Shown here: in pieces, positions 14,201 through 23,818 of the stretch | Layout of the letters: every line of letters begins with the position of its first letter | Numbering within the stretch: position 1 is the stretch's first letter | Translations under genes and position numbers: made by a program | Assembly (NCBI GenBank): GCA_964390795.1 | Contig: CAYMLQ010000019.1 | Coordinates: forward strand, 1 to 35,151 | From: CAYMLQ01 sp964390795 | GTDB taxonomy: Bacteria > Verrucomicrobiota > Kiritimatiellia > RFP12 > UBA1067 | Length of the DNA stretch: 35,151 nucleotides | Reading direction: 5' to 3' | Notes under the pieces: generated by a model | Database searches by the model: none | Seen by the model: the letters and a program-made list of their open reading frames with translations, nothing else | Told to the model about the DNA's origin: nothing

Positions 14201-17200
14201 GTCACCGGGCTCGGAAACTACCACCTCGCACAGGCGCAGAGCGTGAGCCTCACGGATATCCCTGCTCCGCCGACACCCGCGGGGCTCGTGGCGATACCCG
14301 CTTCGGCAACCTCCATAGCCTTGCGCTGGAACTCCGCGTCCTTCGCCTCCGGCTACCGTGTGGAGCGGCGCGGCGAAGCCGGCGACTTCGCCACCATCGC
14401 CAGCCTGGCGACCGCTTCGGGAACGAACCAAACTTACACGAATACCGGGCTCGACGTGAACACCGCCTACGCCTACCGCGTGGTCGCCACCAACGCGGTC
14501 GGAGAGAGCGCCCCCTCCGCGCCCGCCTACGCAGCCACCTCCGCCGACGTGCTGATACGCCTGACCGCCGACGATGCCGACGGTGCCGACGCCACCATAC
14601 GCCTGGATATGCCCGAGGTTCCTTTGGGCACGCAAACCAACCTGACGATGGCGGGTTACGATGCGAGCACCTATGACTTGCTGCCCAACGCCGCCAAGTG
14701 CTATCTCCGCTTCCGGCTGGGCGACATCGGAGCCTGCAAGAGCGCCCAGCTCAAGATGGTCTCGTTGGGGCAGACCAATGCGTACAGCAGCGGCTACTTC
14801 TACCTCTACGTGTCGCTGCTGGAAGAAGCCTCAGACACGTGGAACGAAAATGAGATCACTTGGTCAAACGCACCGCAAAACAACGTGGGGGGCTATGATT
14901 TCACCGGCACGGAAATCTACCTCGGCAACCTGTATGACGATGCGCCCCCCGCGCTGGGCGAGACGATGGTGTTAAACTTGAACCAGGCCTCGCTTCTGGG
15001 CAACCGCGGCGCGAACAACCTGGTGACGATCGGCCTGTATCAGTACTACGACGTCTCCGAGTGGGCCTCGCGGGAGCATCCGACGTTCGCCCCCCCCACG
15101 CTCGATCTCCTCGTGACCACGAACGTTCCTCCGCGCGCCTCGTTCCTGACCGCGACAGCGGGAACCGGCTGGAGCGTCGACCTCCAGTGGCAGGACAACT
15201 CGACCAACGAAACCGGGTTCGTGCTCGAGCGGCGCGAGGGGAGCGGCGAATTCGCGGAGCTTCAGGCCTTCGGATCGAACGCCACCGCCTTCCACGACGG
15301 CACCACGCAGCCGGGGCTGACGTACACGTACCGCGTCCGCTCCTTCAACGCCTCCGGGCCCTCCGACTGGACACCCGAGGCAACCCTGACGTCCGCCACG
15401 CTCGAAACGGCGGTCAGCACGGTCTGGGACGGGGGCGGCGCCGACACCCTGATCGATACGCCGACCAACTGGGACTTTAACACGCTTCCCGTCGCCGACG
15501 GCTCGGTGACCGTGACCTTCGGCACGGCCGGCAGCACGGCTGCCGTGAACACCAACCTCGCGTTCCTCGGCGTTGCGATAAACCGCGACGCGGACTTCAC
15601 GCTCGCGGACGGCGGCGGCGTGCTGACGCTGGGCGCGGGCGGCCTGAGCGTGACGGTGCCGACCGCGGCGCCGCGCACGCACACGCTGGCGGCCCGTGTG
15701 GCGCTCGCCACGAATCAGACGTGGAGCATCCACACCAACGGCGCGAACAGCGCCTCCGTGACCGTGTCGGGGAGCCTTTTCGGCAGCGCTGGGTTCATGA
15801 AGACCGGCAACGGTGCGCTCACGCTCACCACCAGCAACACCTACGAGGGCGTGACCAGCGTGAGCAACGGACTGCTCGCGATCAGCCACGCCCACGCGCT
15901 GGGCAGCACCAACGGCAACACCGTGGTCCGCTGCGCGTCGGGCGGGCACCTCCACCTCAGCGGCGGCATCACCGTAGCGGAACCGCTGACTCTGGTCGGC
16001 GAACGGCCAAACTATGCGTATTCCCTGTTTAACAGCAGCGGCACTAACGTGTGGAGCGGGCCGATCACGCGGGTCGGCCAGACCCGCATCAGTGCGAACG
16101 GCGGCTCTGTTCTGGCCATCACCGGCGGCATCACGGGCGGGGGCGGTCTCTGCGTCATCAACTCCAGCGGCACTGTCGCATTCTACGGCACCCCGCTCTC
16201 GATCGGCACCGACCAGCTCTACATGGACTCCGGGGGCGTCACGGTCATCGGCGTTGCCGGTAACACGTGGGGCGACACGCAGGTCGCGGGCGGCACCCTG
16301 AAGATGGACGTCGCCAACGGACTTCCCGCGGCGACGATCCTGAAAATAGGCCTCAGCTATTCGACGGGCGGCACCTTCGACCTGAACGGTTTCAATCAGA
16401 CGGTCGGCCAGTTGCGCAACGAAACCGCACTCGCCGGCACGCGTACGGTCACGAGCGCGACCCCTGCGGTTCTGACGGTGAACCAGGACGCGAACTCCGG
16501 TTACGACGGACGCCTGACAGGCGCGCTCGGACTGACCAAGGGCGGAACGGGCACACTCACGTTCTCGAACGCCCTGAACACGCTGAGCGGTAACATCAAG
16601 GTGCAGGGTGGCACGCTGTCCATCGCTCCCGCCTCCAGCCTCGGCAACAGCACGAACATCGCGGTGGACGGCGGCACGCTGCTGCTGCAGACGGCGAACG
16701 GCATCACGAACACGGCCAGCCTGAGCATCGCGGACGGCGCGAAGGTGTCGGTTTCTCCCGGCCTGACTGAAACCGTGGGCACGCTCTCTTTGGGCGGCGT
16801 GCGCAAAGGGCGCGGCACCTGGGGAGCGACGGGCAGCGGCGCGGATTATATCGACGACGCGCACTTCACCGGCGGCGGCGTCGTCAACGTGGCGTCTGGC
16901 GAGAGCACCTTCTGGGACGGCGGCGGGTCTAACGCGTCTGTCGGCACCGGCGGCAACTGGGATCTCGACTCCCGCCCCGCCTTTGACGGCTCTGCCACCC
17001 TGACCTTCGGCACGGGCGGGACAGCGGCGTCGGTGGATCGCCCCGTCAGTCTGAACGGGATCGTCGTGAACCGCGACGCGGACTTCACGTTCGCCGCAGG
17101 CGGCGGCACGCTGACGCTCGGCGACGGTGGTCTCTGGGCGCAGGCGCCGACCGCCACACCGCGTGTCTATACGCTCGCCGCGCCCGTCGCGCTCGCCGCC

Positions 17201-20200
17201 GAGCAGACCTGGTGCGTCACGAATAACGGCGCGGGAGTCACCTCCCTGTCCGTCGCCAGCCCCATTTCCGACGGCGCTTCTACCTTCGGCATCGTCAAGT
17301 CCGGCAACGGGCTCTGCACGCTCGCGGGGAACGGCTCCTACGACGGCCCGGTCACAGTCGCCAAAGGCGGGGGACTTCGCGTGACGCACGGCAACGGGTT
17401 CGGCAGCACCAATGGAACCACCGTCGTCGAGAGCAACGCCTGGGTCGAGATCGGCGGCAATGTCACAGTACCCGAGTCCCTGACGGTCGGCGATTCCGGC
17501 CTCTCGGGTGCGCTGCGCTCGACGGACGGCACCAACATCTGGCTCGGCCGTATCACGCAGACAGCCGCCTCGCGCATCCGGTCACTGGCGGGCAGCCGCT
17601 TGACGCTGGCCGGCGGCGTGACGGGCAGCGCCGCCGTCTATCTCTCGCCTGATGCCGAGTCCGAACTGGCAGTGACGGGCGAGCCTCTCAATGTGGGAAG
17701 CTCCGGAAAAGTCTATGCAAACGGAGCGGGCCTTCTCGCTCTCGGCGCGACGGGCAATCTCTTCGGCACACTCGAGATCGCAGGACTCACGTTGCGGACC
17801 GACGTTCCAGGTGCTCTTCCCGCAGCCTCGATCCTCGCCTTGGGCACGGCCTATTCGCCGCACGGCACGCTTGACCTCAACGGCAACAACCAGACCGTTG
17901 CGCAGTTGAAGCGCGGCACGACCGGCGCGGGCATCCGCGTCGTCACCAGCGTTGCGCCCGCGACCTTGACGGTCAGCGGCACGACCTCGACCACATATGA
18001 CGGCAAACTCTCCGGCGCGCTGAGCCTGATCAAGGCCGGCTCGTCAACGCTGACCCTCTCCGGCGCGGACAGCACCTGCAGCGGTGCCACGACCGTCACC
18101 GGCGGCACGCTGACGATCTCGTCGACCTCCAGCCTCGGCAACAGCACCAACATCTCGGTTTGGAGCGGCACGCTGACCCTCCAGAGCTCGAACGCCCTCG
18201 CGAGCGCGGCCCACCTCTCCATCGCCGACGGCGGAGCCAAGGTGTCGCTCGCTTCCGGCGTCACCCAAGTGGTGGAGCGGCTCTATCTGGGCGGTGCGCG
18301 CAAAGGCATCGGCACTTGGGGCGGGAGCAGCAGCGGAGCCGACCATGTGGACACGGCCCACTTCGCCGGCAGCGGCGTCATTTCGGTGTCGAGCGGCACG
18401 AGCACGACCTGGGACGCGGGCGGCGCGAACACCGGAGTCAACGTTTCGGAAAACTGGGATTGCGACGTTCGCCCGGCGTTCAATGGCTCAGCCTATCTTT
18501 ACTTCGGCAGCGCCGGCGTGATCGCCACGATCAACACCAACATGGGGCTGCTCGGCCTTTGCCTCAACCGCGACGCGGACTTCACGCTCGCGGACGGCGG
18601 CGGCACACTGACCCTCGGCGCTGGCGGACTCCGGGCCGCCGTACCGACCGCCACCTCGCACACCTACGAGCTTGCCGCCAACGTGGCCCTGGCCGCCGAT
18701 CAGAACTGGGGCATCACAAATAACGGCGCGGGCGTCACGACGCTCACGGTCTCGGGCCCCGTGTCCGACGGTGCCTCCACGTTCGGAATCACGAAGTCCG
18801 GCAACGGTGTCCTCGTCCTCTCGGGCGACAACAGTTTTGACGGTCAGACCTCCGCGTCCGCAGGCGGCGTCTTGCGCGTGACGCACAGCCACGCGCTCGG
18901 CAGCACCAACGGCACCACCACCGTCGCGAGCAACGCCTGGCTCGAGATCGGCTGCAACGTCGCCGTGCCCGAGCCCCTGACCATCGGCGACTCGGGCTCT
19001 TCGGGCGCCCTGCGCTCGACCGACGGCACCAACGCCTGGGCCGGTCGCATCACGCTCGCATCCCCCTCGCGCATTTGCTCCTTGGCGGGCAGCCGTCTCG
19101 CGCTTTCCGGCGGCATTTCCGGATCTTACGACCTTCTCCTCTCTCCAGCCGCCGACGCGGAGATCGAGGTCGGCGGAACCGTGGCCAACGGCTCGGCCCG
19201 CAAAGTCGCCGTCACGGCCCCCGGCCGCGTCCTGCTCGGCGGCGCGGGCCATACGTTCGGCACCCTCGAAGTTAGCGGCGGCGCCACGCTCAAGGTTGCG
19301 GCGCCTACGGCGGTGCCCGCCACCCTGATCCTCTCGATCGGCACGGCTGTAGGGACTCAGGGCACGTTCGACCTGAACGGTTATAGCGTCACAGTCAGCC
19401 AGCTCAAGCGCGGCAACACCGCCGCAGGCAATCGCCTCGTCACCGCCTCGGCACCCGCCACGCTGACCGTAAGCGGCAGCACGAGCACCTCCTACGACGG
19501 TCAGTTCGCTGGAGAGCTTGGCCTGGCCAAGGCCGGCTCGTCGACCCTGACGCTGGGCGGGGCCGGCAACACTTTTAGAGGGGCAACCACGGTGAGCGCG
19601 GGCACGCTGGACGTCGGTGCCTCAACCACGCTCGGCCTGTCCAAAGAAATCGTCGTCACGGGCGGTACACTCCGCCTGCGAAACCCGAACAGCGTGGCCG
19701 ATGAAGCGACCGTTCGCCTCTCCGGCAGCGGCAAGCTGCGTCTGGACACCGGCACGGAAACGGTTGACAAGCTCTTCCTCGGCGGCGCATCGCAGGCGAC
19801 CGGCACCTGGGGCGCCAGCGGCAGCGGGGCCGAGCACGTCAGCGATACGTACTTAACCGGAACGGGCGTGCTCGCAGTCGCCTCGGCGGAAATCGCAGGC
19901 GTCAGCGTCGCACATTCCGGCGCGGGGACGGCTGTGGCCGAGGGTGGCGCTGCGGACACCTACACCGTGGTGCTGCGGACGCAGCCGACGGCCGCCGTGA
20001 ATGTCGCGATCCATTCAGGGAATCAGGTGTCGGCATCGCCGACCAACCTGCTCTTCACCGCACTCGACTGGAGCGTGACGCAGACGGTCACGCTGGTCGC
20101 TGTGGACGACTGGGTAAGCGAAGGCGCACAGGTCGCTACCGTCGCGCACGCCGTGACGAGCGCGGACGCGGCCTACAGCGGGATCGCCGCGGCGGGCCTC

Positions 20201-22009
20201 GACGTAACGATCACAGACAACGACCCGCAGAGCTTGATCGTGTCAACCGACGCGGCGACCGTGGCAGAGGGAACCACGACGAACGTCACGGTGAGACTGG
20301 CCTTCCAGCCGACGGGCGACATGGCCGTGTCCAACGTCTGGCTCGGCGGCGACGCGGATCTGAGCGTGAGCGCAGGCGCAGGCCTGACCTTCACGACATC
20401 GAACTGGAGCTCGGTGCAGGCGGTGACGCTGGCCGCAGCCGAAGAAGATGCCGACACCGCAAACGGAACCGCCTGGTTCGTCAGCTCGGCCTTCGGCTGC
20501 AACTCGGTGACCGTCACGGTGACGGAGGCGGACGACGATTTCATGCTGACACTCGGCACCAACGGCAACGGCACGGTGACAGGCGGCGGGATTAAGGATC
20601 AGAGCCACGCGCCGTACGCGATCAGCGCGACGCCGAACCCGGGATCTGTCTTCATCGGCTGGTCGGGGCCGGACGCGGGAAGCGTGGCCGACACGAACGC
20701 CGCCTCCACGACCATCCGTGTGCGAGCGACCGCTTCTGTGACGGCCAACTTCGACGAATTGAAACTCTGCACGCTGACGGTTATTTCGGCGCATGGCGGC
20801 GACTTTCCGGGCACGGTGACCACAAACTGGGGGACGGCGCTCTGCCTGTGGTTGACCAATTCGCCGGTGTCGAGCGGCACGACCCAGTACGTCTGCACCG
20901 GCGTGTCCGTCACCGGCAACGCCTTTGCTCAGTCCGGCCCTACGAACGTGTTGCTGACCCTGACCAACAGCGCAACGGTCACGTGGCAATGGTCGACCAA
21001 TTACTGGTTCGCGCGAGAGTCGGGAACGAACGGATCAGTCAGCGGCAGCACCAACGGGTGGTATGCTTCAGGCAGCACGGTGTCGCTGGCGGCGGCGGGT
21101 GACTCCGGGTATCGGTTCGCCGATTGGGCTGGCGATGTGCCTGCAGGGCAAGCCCATGACAACCCCCTGTTTCTGCTGATGGATGCCCCGCGCTCGGCCC
21201 TCGCGCAGTTCGCCGTCATCACCCTGTCGGAAGCGCTCAACAGCCCCAATCTGGTCTGGACAACGGGCGGCAGCGCGTTCTGGCGGGGACAAGGCGCGAC
21301 CAGCCACGACGGCGTGTGCGCGGCGCAAAGCGGCGTGGCCGGGGATCGTCAGACCTCGTGGCTGCGGACGTCGGTCAACGGGACGGGCAGCCTTTCCTTC
21401 TGGTGGAAGGTGTCAAGCGAGGCGGATTACGACTTCCTGAAATTCAAGGTTGACGGCGCAACGTGGCGCGAGATTTCTGGCTCCGCCGAGTGGCAGCAGA
21501 TCACCCTCCGCATAGAAGGAGCGGGCGCTCACACGCTGGACTGGAGCTACACGAAAGACAAGGATACGTCAGAGGGGCTTGACGCGGGCTGGGTGGATCA
21601 GGTGGCGTGGGTGCCGGATGTGCAGGCCACAAGTCAGGGAACGCCTTACAGTTGGCTCGACCTTTATGGGTTGGTTGTTGACGGCGATTACGAGTCGGCA
21701 GATCTGGCCGATACGGATGGAGACGGACTGTTTGCCTGGCAGGAATATGTTGCCGGAACGTTGCCCACCAACGCGCTATCCGTATTTCGGTCGGAACTGT
21801 TGCAAGCCGACGGTCAGATCGGCCTCCGGTGGACACCCGATCTGACCGGCGCGGTGCCTGCGCGCGTGTACTCGGTGTATGGCGCGAGCAATCTGCTGGA
21901 CGGGTTCAAAGCCACGTCGGCGACAAACCTTTCGGCGGGAACCGTCGTACCTGCTCAGACGCTCGCTCCCAACCGGTACTTCAAGGTGGGCGTCGACCTC
22001 CAGCCGTGA
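11270..22009 (+). CDS. Giant secreted multidomain protein: C25-like domain, FN3, DNRLRE, autotransporter-type beta repeats
   Basis: 3,579 residues, with TAAGGAG seven bases before the ATG and a signal peptide ending about 'VLPLHAQ' (residue 27). Approximate order: gingipain-like (C25) domain 120-490; FN3 at 494-590 and 600-690; Calx-beta-like 691-800; lectin-like 805-1000; FN3 1000-1091; DNRLRE-like 1092-1283; FN3 1285-1381; three tandem units of 496-499 residues (1385-2875), each with two autotransporter-associated beta-strand motifs such as 'MKTGNGALTLTTSNTYEG'; Calx-beta-like segments to 3085; glycine-rich 'bacterial repeat' blocks ('GTNGNGTVTGGG') to 3315; lectin-like 3320-3450; 'DTDGDGLFAWQEY' near the C-terminus. 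No beta-barrel or LPXTG anchor is visible. The C25-like domain ends in 'GLMGDPSLRLH', as in gingipains, but seems to lack catalytic His and Cys. An adhesion or surface-structure role is inferred. Confidence 0.85.
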   Translation: MLTSRPLRGLWLCLAICFISVLPLHAQTPRDFAIDLGASVSTNAPCISLSWTIRRQGNITAQKVHRRLKGEIVWVKQADLTTNQTSFVDNTAVPGIEYEYWMERTYTGIYPTTAMGYLSAGVHVPMTDSRGKLLLVVDNTMVTPLAPEIAQLQADLTGDGWTVQTISAARADTAINTKALIKAAYDADPANLKMVYILGHVPVPYSGSIAPDGHGNHSGAWPADGYYGDMNGTWTDTSVNNSTASDVRNRNIPGDGKFDQSNLPSPVELMVGRVDLHSMTRAPAAAVSETSLLRRYLRKTHDFRFKQGAYADIPRRSMLRNGFGYFGGENFAIAGWSWIFTGVGTAVDEPPTDQWFSPSYAGGKSYLVGYGDGGGSWDTAGGVGYSSDFGLKTSRVVFTSLFGSYFGDWDVANNFMRAPLAGNATGDSLGLTCFWGGRPNRVTHQMGMGETAGYCMMVSHNSAQAGGAGYTPNIYAGVHCGLMGDPSLRLHAVEPPRNLSASSANTQVSLAWSASSEANLLGYLVYRADTAEGPFTRLTASPQAETTYTDATVIASQRYTYLVRTVKLETSPGGTYQNPSVGVFATLTAKAGDSAAPVNPTALSVAQNSATNAWLSWTDNASTETGFRIERKTNAGGSYSPVGTVGVSVTNFTDAGTFAHGNVYFYRVVATGSAGDSEPSPEASFEAFAGFFDMPLTRMKVSKTAGLATMTVNRFGGVTGPVSVNFATSDSSAFNGTHYTATNGTLAWADGETGAKTLAVPIINTATPQAARQFKVTLSSPSAGTAVTINSSIAVLIQDPTATLAAPWSQTIVGGITDSSPAVTEAGTISSTTLGGSGLTGSATSDNGQFIYQSRSGDGILTAFFPAGLPGDGNARYALMVRASTANNAVMAAAVTSSNTGFGTKLYSRSTAGGSSTETSANALVLVRWLRLIRSGNTFSAETSTDGTSWTSVGTATLASMPATAVWGIFHTSSDWSVTGLGNYHLAQAQSVSLTDIPAPPTPAGLVAIPASATSIALRWNSASFASGYRVERRGEAGDFATIASLATASGTNQTYTNTGLDVNTAYAYRVVATNAVGESAPSAPAYAATSADVLIRLTADDADGADATIRLDMPEVPLGTQTNLTMAGYDASTYDLLPNAAKCYLRFRLGDIGACKSAQLKMVSLGQTNAYSSGYFYLYVSLLEEASDTWNENEITWSNAPQNNVGGYDFTGTEIYLGNLYDDAPPALGETMVLNLNQASLLGNRGANNLVTIGLYQYYDVSEWASREHPTFAPPTLDLLVTTNVPPRASFLTATAGTGWSVDLQWQDNSTNETGFVLERREGSGEFAELQAFGSNATAFHDGTTQPGLTYTYRVRSFNASGPSDWTPEATLTSATLETAVSTVWDGGGADTLIDTPTNWDFNTLPVADGSVTVTFGTAGSTAAVNTNLAFLGVAINRDADFTLADGGGVLTLGAGGLSVTVPTAAPRTHTLAARVALATNQTWSIHTNGANSASVTVSGSLFGSAGFMKTGNGALTLTTSNTYEGVTSVSNGLLAISHAHALGSTNGNTVVRCASGGHLHLSGGITVAEPLTLVGERPNYAYSLFNSSGTNVWSGPITRVGQTRISANGGSVLAITGGITGGGGLCVINSSGTVAFYGTPLSIGTDQLYMDSGGVTVIGVAGNTWGDTQVAGGTLKMDVANGLPAATILKIGLSYSTGGTFDLNGFNQTVGQLRNETALAGTRTVTSATPAVLTVNQDANSGYDGRLTGALGLTKGGTGTLTFSNALNTLSGNIKVQGGTLSIAPASSLGNSTNIAVDGGTLLLQTANGITNTASLSIADGAKVSVSPGLTETVGTLSLGGVRKGRGTWGATGSGADYIDDAHFTGGGVVNVASGESTFWDGGGSNASVGTGGNWDLDSRPAFDGSATLTFGTGGTAASVDRPVSLNGIVVNRDADFTFAAGGGTLTLGDGGLWAQAPTATPRVYTLAAPVALAAEQTWCVTNNGAGVTSLSVASPISDGASTFGIVKSGNGLCTLAGNGSYDGPVTVAKGGGLRVTHGNGFGSTNGTTVVESNAWVEIGGNVTVPESLTVGDSGLSGALRSTDGTNIWLGRITQTAASRIRSLAGSRLTLAGGVTGSAAVYLSPDAESELAVTGEPLNVGSSGKVYANGAGLLALGATGNLFGTLEIAGLTLRTDVPGALPAASILALGTAYSPHGTLDLNGNNQTVAQLKRGTTGAGIRVVTSVAPATLTVSGTTSTTYDGKLSGALSLIKAGSSTLTLSGADSTCSGATTVTGGTLTISSTSSLGNSTNISVWSGTLTLQSSNALASAAHLSIADGGAKVSLASGVTQVVERLYLGGARKGIGTWGGSSSGADHVDTAHFAGSGVISVSSGTSTTWDAGGANTGVNVSENWDCDVRPAFNGSAYLYFGSAGVIATINTNMGLLGLCLNRDADFTLADGGGTLTLGAGGLRAAVPTATSHTYELAANVALAADQNWGITNNGAGVTTLTVSGPVSDGASTFGITKSGNGVLVLSGDNSFDGQTSASAGGVLRVTHSHALGSTNGTTTVASNAWLEIGCNVAVPEPLTIGDSGSSGALRSTDGTNAWAGRITLASPSRICSLAGSRLALSGGISGSYDLLLSPAADAEIEVGGTVANGSARKVAVTAPGRVLLGGAGHTFGTLEVSGGATLKVAAPTAVPATLILSIGTAVGTQGTFDLNGYSVTVSQLKRGNTAAGNRLVTASAPATLTVSGSTSTSYDGQFAGELGLAKAGSSTLTLGGAGNTFRGATTVSAGTLDVGASTTLGLSKEIVVTGGTLRLRNPNSVADEATVRLSGSGKLRLDTGTETVDKLFLGGASQATGTWGASGSGAEHVSDTYLTGTGVLAVASAEIAGVSVAHSGAGTAVAEGGAADTYTVVLRTQPTAAVNVAIHSGNQVSASPTNLLFTALDWSVTQTVTLVAVDDWVSEGAQVATVAHAVTSADAAYSGIAAAGLDVTITDNDPQSLIVSTDAATVAEGTTTNVTVRLAFQPTGDMAVSNVWLGGDADLSVSAGAGLTFTTSNWSSVQAVTLAAAEEDADTANGTAWFVSSAFGCNSVTVTVTEADDDFMLTLGTNGNGTVTGGGIKDQSHAPYAISATPNPGSVFIGWSGPDAGSVADTNAASTTIRVRATASVTANFDELKLCTLTVISAHGGDFPGTVTTNWGTALCLWLTNSPVSSGTTQYVCTGVSVTGNAFAQSGPTNVLLTLTNSATVTWQWSTNYWFARESGTNGSVSGSTNGWYASGSTVSLAAAGDSGYRFADWAGDVPAGQAHDNPLFLLMDAPRSALAQFAVITLSEALNSPNLVWTTGGSAFWRGQGATSHDGVCAAQSGVAGDRQTSWLRTSVNGTGSLSFWWKVSSEADYDFLKFKVDGATWREISGSAEWQQITLRIEGAGAHTLDWSYTKDKDTSEGLDAGWVDQVAWVPDVQATSQGTPYSWLDLYGLVVDGDYESADLADTDGDGLFAWQEYVAGTLPTNALSVFRSELLQADGQIGLRWTPDLTGAVPARVYSVYGASNLLDGFKATSATNLSAGTVVPAQTLAPNRYFKVGVDLQP
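15424..19880 (+). repeat. Three tandem ~1.49-kb coding repeats within the giant gene
   Basis: Unit starts at about 15424, 16912 and 18409 are marked by TGGGACG-G/C-GGGCGG. A shared word beginning AACCGCGACGCGGACTTCAC occurs at 15581, 17069 and 18566, spaced 1,488 and 1,497 bp, both multiples of three. Units 1 and 3 share a longer exact stretch there than either shares with unit 2. Each unit carries two autotransporter-type beta-strand motifs and ends in 'GTWGASGSGADY'-like sequence. Confidence 0.88.
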
Positions 22010-22087
22010 CGCCGGTGGCGCCCTGCCGGAACGTGAAGGCGTTCCGCTCCGCCGCGTGCCGGAGCGGCGCGGCTTCCCGCGCCGGTC
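22010..22087. other. Gap between convergent genes with two adjacent hairpins
   Basis: CGGAACG-N6-CGTTCCG (22027-22046) is followed at once by CCGCTCC-N10-GGAGCGG (22044-22067), overlapping by three bases. It may be a bidirectional terminator or a small repetitive element. There is no T-tract on either strand. Confidence 0.4.
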
Positions 22088-23077
22088 TTAGCACTCGGCC
22101 TTCATGTCCCGCGACATGAGCGTCTCGACCGCCGTGCGGGCCGAAAGGCCCTCGTGGCACAGTCCGTACACGATCTCCGTGATCGGCATCGACACCTTGA
22201 AGGTCTGGCTGAGCGTGTGGATCACCTTGGCGTTCCAGACGCCCTCAGCCACCATTTTCATACTGCCGAGAATGGCGTCGATGCTCTCGCCGCGGCCCAG
22301 CCGCTCGCCGACCGAGTGGTTGCGGCTGTGGCGGCTGGTGCAGGTGACGATCAGGTCGCCCACACCGCTCAGGCCCGCGAAGGTCTCCGGGCACGCCCCC
22401 AGCGCGCTGCCGAAGCGGGTGATCTCCGCAAGGCCGCGCGTGATCAGCGCGGCGCGGGTGTTGTCGCCGAAGCCCAGCCCGTCCGAAGCGCCCACCGCGA
22501 TGGCGATGACGTTCTTGACCGCGCCGCCGATCTCCACGCCCAGCGGGTCGGTGGAGGTGTAGACGCGGAAAAGCGGCCCGCTGAAGAGCTGCTGTACGCG
22601 CCGGGCGGTTGCCGCATCCGTTGACGCAGCGACCACGGCGGTGGGGATCTTGCGGGCGACCTCCTCCGCGTGGCTTGGGCCGGAAAGCACCGCGATGCCG
22701 TCGAGTCCGAGGATCTCCTGGGCGAGTTCGCTCATGCGGCAGTGCGTGGACTCGCACAACCCCTTGGTCAGGCTGACGACCAGCCTGTCAGACGGGATCA
22801 GCCCCTTGAAACGCGCACAGACGCCCGACATAAATTTTGAAGGCGCGGCGAGCACCACGGCCTCGGCACTGGAAACGGCCGCCGCCGGGTCGGCGGTCCA
22901 GCTCAAGGCGTCGGGAAGCGCCACGCCCGGCAGGAAGCGCACGTTCTCGCGGCGTTCGCGGACCTCGTCAAGATACGCGGGGTCGTAGCCCCAGAGTGTC
23001 ACGGAGTGCCCGTAGGAGTTGAGCAGAAGGCCGATGGCTGTGCCCCAGCCGCCGTCGCCGATGATCGTGATGTTCAT
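22088..23077 (-). CDS. gpsA: NAD(P)H-dependent glycerol-3-phosphate dehydrogenase
   Basis: 329 residues, the normal length. The Rossmann motif is 'IIGDGGWGTAIG' (residues 5-16). The substrate-site lysines lie in 'SLTKGL' (Lys105) and 'IGGAVKNVIAIA' (Lys188), and 'SGPSHAEEV', 'GDNTRAALITRG' and 'GVGDLIVTCTS' are all family signatures. It reduces dihydroxyacetone phosphate to sn-glycerol-3-phosphate, the backbone for phospholipids. The first glycine of the canonical GAGxxG is replaced by Asp (GDGGWG), which many PVC-group sequences tolerate. It follows plsY by 36 bp on the same strand, so the two lipid genes probably form an operon. No strong Shine-Dalgarno sequence precedes the ATG. Confidence 0.95.
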   Translation of the reverse strand: MNITIIGDGGWGTAIGLLLNSYGHSVTLWGYDPAYLDEVRERRENVRFLPGVALPDALSWTADPAAAVSSAEAVVLAAPSKFMSGVCARFKGLIPSDRLVVSLTKGLCESTHCRMSELAQEILGLDGIAVLSGPSHAEEVARKIPTAVVAASTDAATARRVQQLFSGPLFRVYTSTDPLGVEIGGAVKNVIAIAVGASDGLGFGDNTRAALITRGLAEITRFGSALGACPETFAGLSGVGDLIVTCTSRHSRNHSVGERLGRGESIDAILGSMKMVAEGVWNAKVIHTLSQTFKVSMPITEIVYGLCHEGLSARTAVETLMSRDMKAEC

Positions 23078-23089
23078 AAGGGGTGTCCG

Positions 23090-23116
23090 TAGGGGCAGAC
23101 CTGTGTGTCTGCCCTA
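23090..23116. repeat. Short hairpin between plsY and gpsA
   Basis: TAGGGGCAGAC (23090-23100) pairs with GTCTGCCCTA (23107-23116) across a 6-base loop with one bulged G. It covers the plsY stop codon and may modulate gpsA expression or be a small repetitive element. Confidence 0.5.
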
Positions 23117-23749
23117 TTTCTTTCCAAAACTGAAGCGCGATTCCGTACCCGCGCGGAGGCGCACGACGTTCGAGCGGTGCTTCCAGATCGCCACCAGCGC
23201 GAGCAGGGTGAGCACGCCAGGGAACCAGGCGCCGTGGCTCTTGAGGTGCAGGGGCCAGACCGCCACGCCCAGAACGGCGGCGGCCGTGATCGAGGCCACC
23301 GAAACGTAGCGCGTGGCGAGAAAGGTCACGAGCCAGGCGGCGAAAGCGATGCCGACACCCGCAGGCGAGAGACCCAGCAGCAGGCCGGCGCTGGTGGCCA
23401 CGCCCTTGCCACCCTTAAACCCTAAAAAGCAGGTCCAGTTGTGGCCGACCACCGCGAGTGCCCCGCAGAAGACGGGCAGGGCCATGCCCTCGTAGGGTGT
23501 GTGCAGGAGGGCTGAGACCACAAGAGGAACCAGCCGCACGCCGCAAAACCCTTTGAGCACGTCGAGCGCGAACGTGAGGATGCCCAGCGGCTTACTGACC
23601 GAACGGAACACGTTGGTGGCACCGATGTTGCCGCTGCCCAGCGTGCGGATATCCTTGCCTTGAGTTTTTGCGATCAGAAAGCCGAAGGGCACGGAGCCCA
23701 ACAGGTAAGCCGTCAGCCCGCAGGCGAACCATAGAATCGTAACTGTCAT
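23114..23749 (-). CDS. plsY: Glycerol-3-phosphate acyltransferase PlsY
   Basis: A 211-residue multi-pass inner-membrane protein with the three conserved PlsY motifs: 'GSGNIGATN' (residues 38-46), 'GHNWTCFLGFKGGKGVAT', and the C-terminal 'WKHRSNVVRLRAGTES'. It acylates glycerol-3-phosphate using acyl-phosphate, the first committed step of phospholipid synthesis, so it uses the product of the next gene, gpsA. The start at 23749 is chosen because the conserved membrane-leading N-terminus begins there; an in-frame ATG at 23794 adds 15 residues that do not look native. There is no obvious Shine-Dalgarno sequence. Confidence 0.95.
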   Translation of the reverse strand: MTVTILWFACGLTAYLLGSVPFGFLIAKTQGKDIRTLGSGNIGATNVFRSVSKPLGILTFALDVLKGFCGVRLVPLVVSALLHTPYEGMALPVFCGALAVVGHNWTCFLGFKGGKGVATSAGLLLGLSPAGVGIAFAAWLVTFLATRYVSVASITAAAVLGVAVWPLHLKSHGAWFPGVLTLLALVAIWKHRSNVVRLRAGTESRFSFGKK

Positions 23750-23818
23750 GGCGAAAGTGTAGCAAAAGCGGCTCGCCAATGCACTTCGCGCCACAAAAAA
23801 ATAGTGTCGGCTTTCTGC

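Noticed and set aside
14972..17389. 805-codon open frame on the minus strand inside the giant gene
   Set aside because: It is an antisense shadow caused by GC-rich codon bias. The plus-strand protein has a signal peptide and clear domains over the same region, and the antisense product has no recognisable motif.
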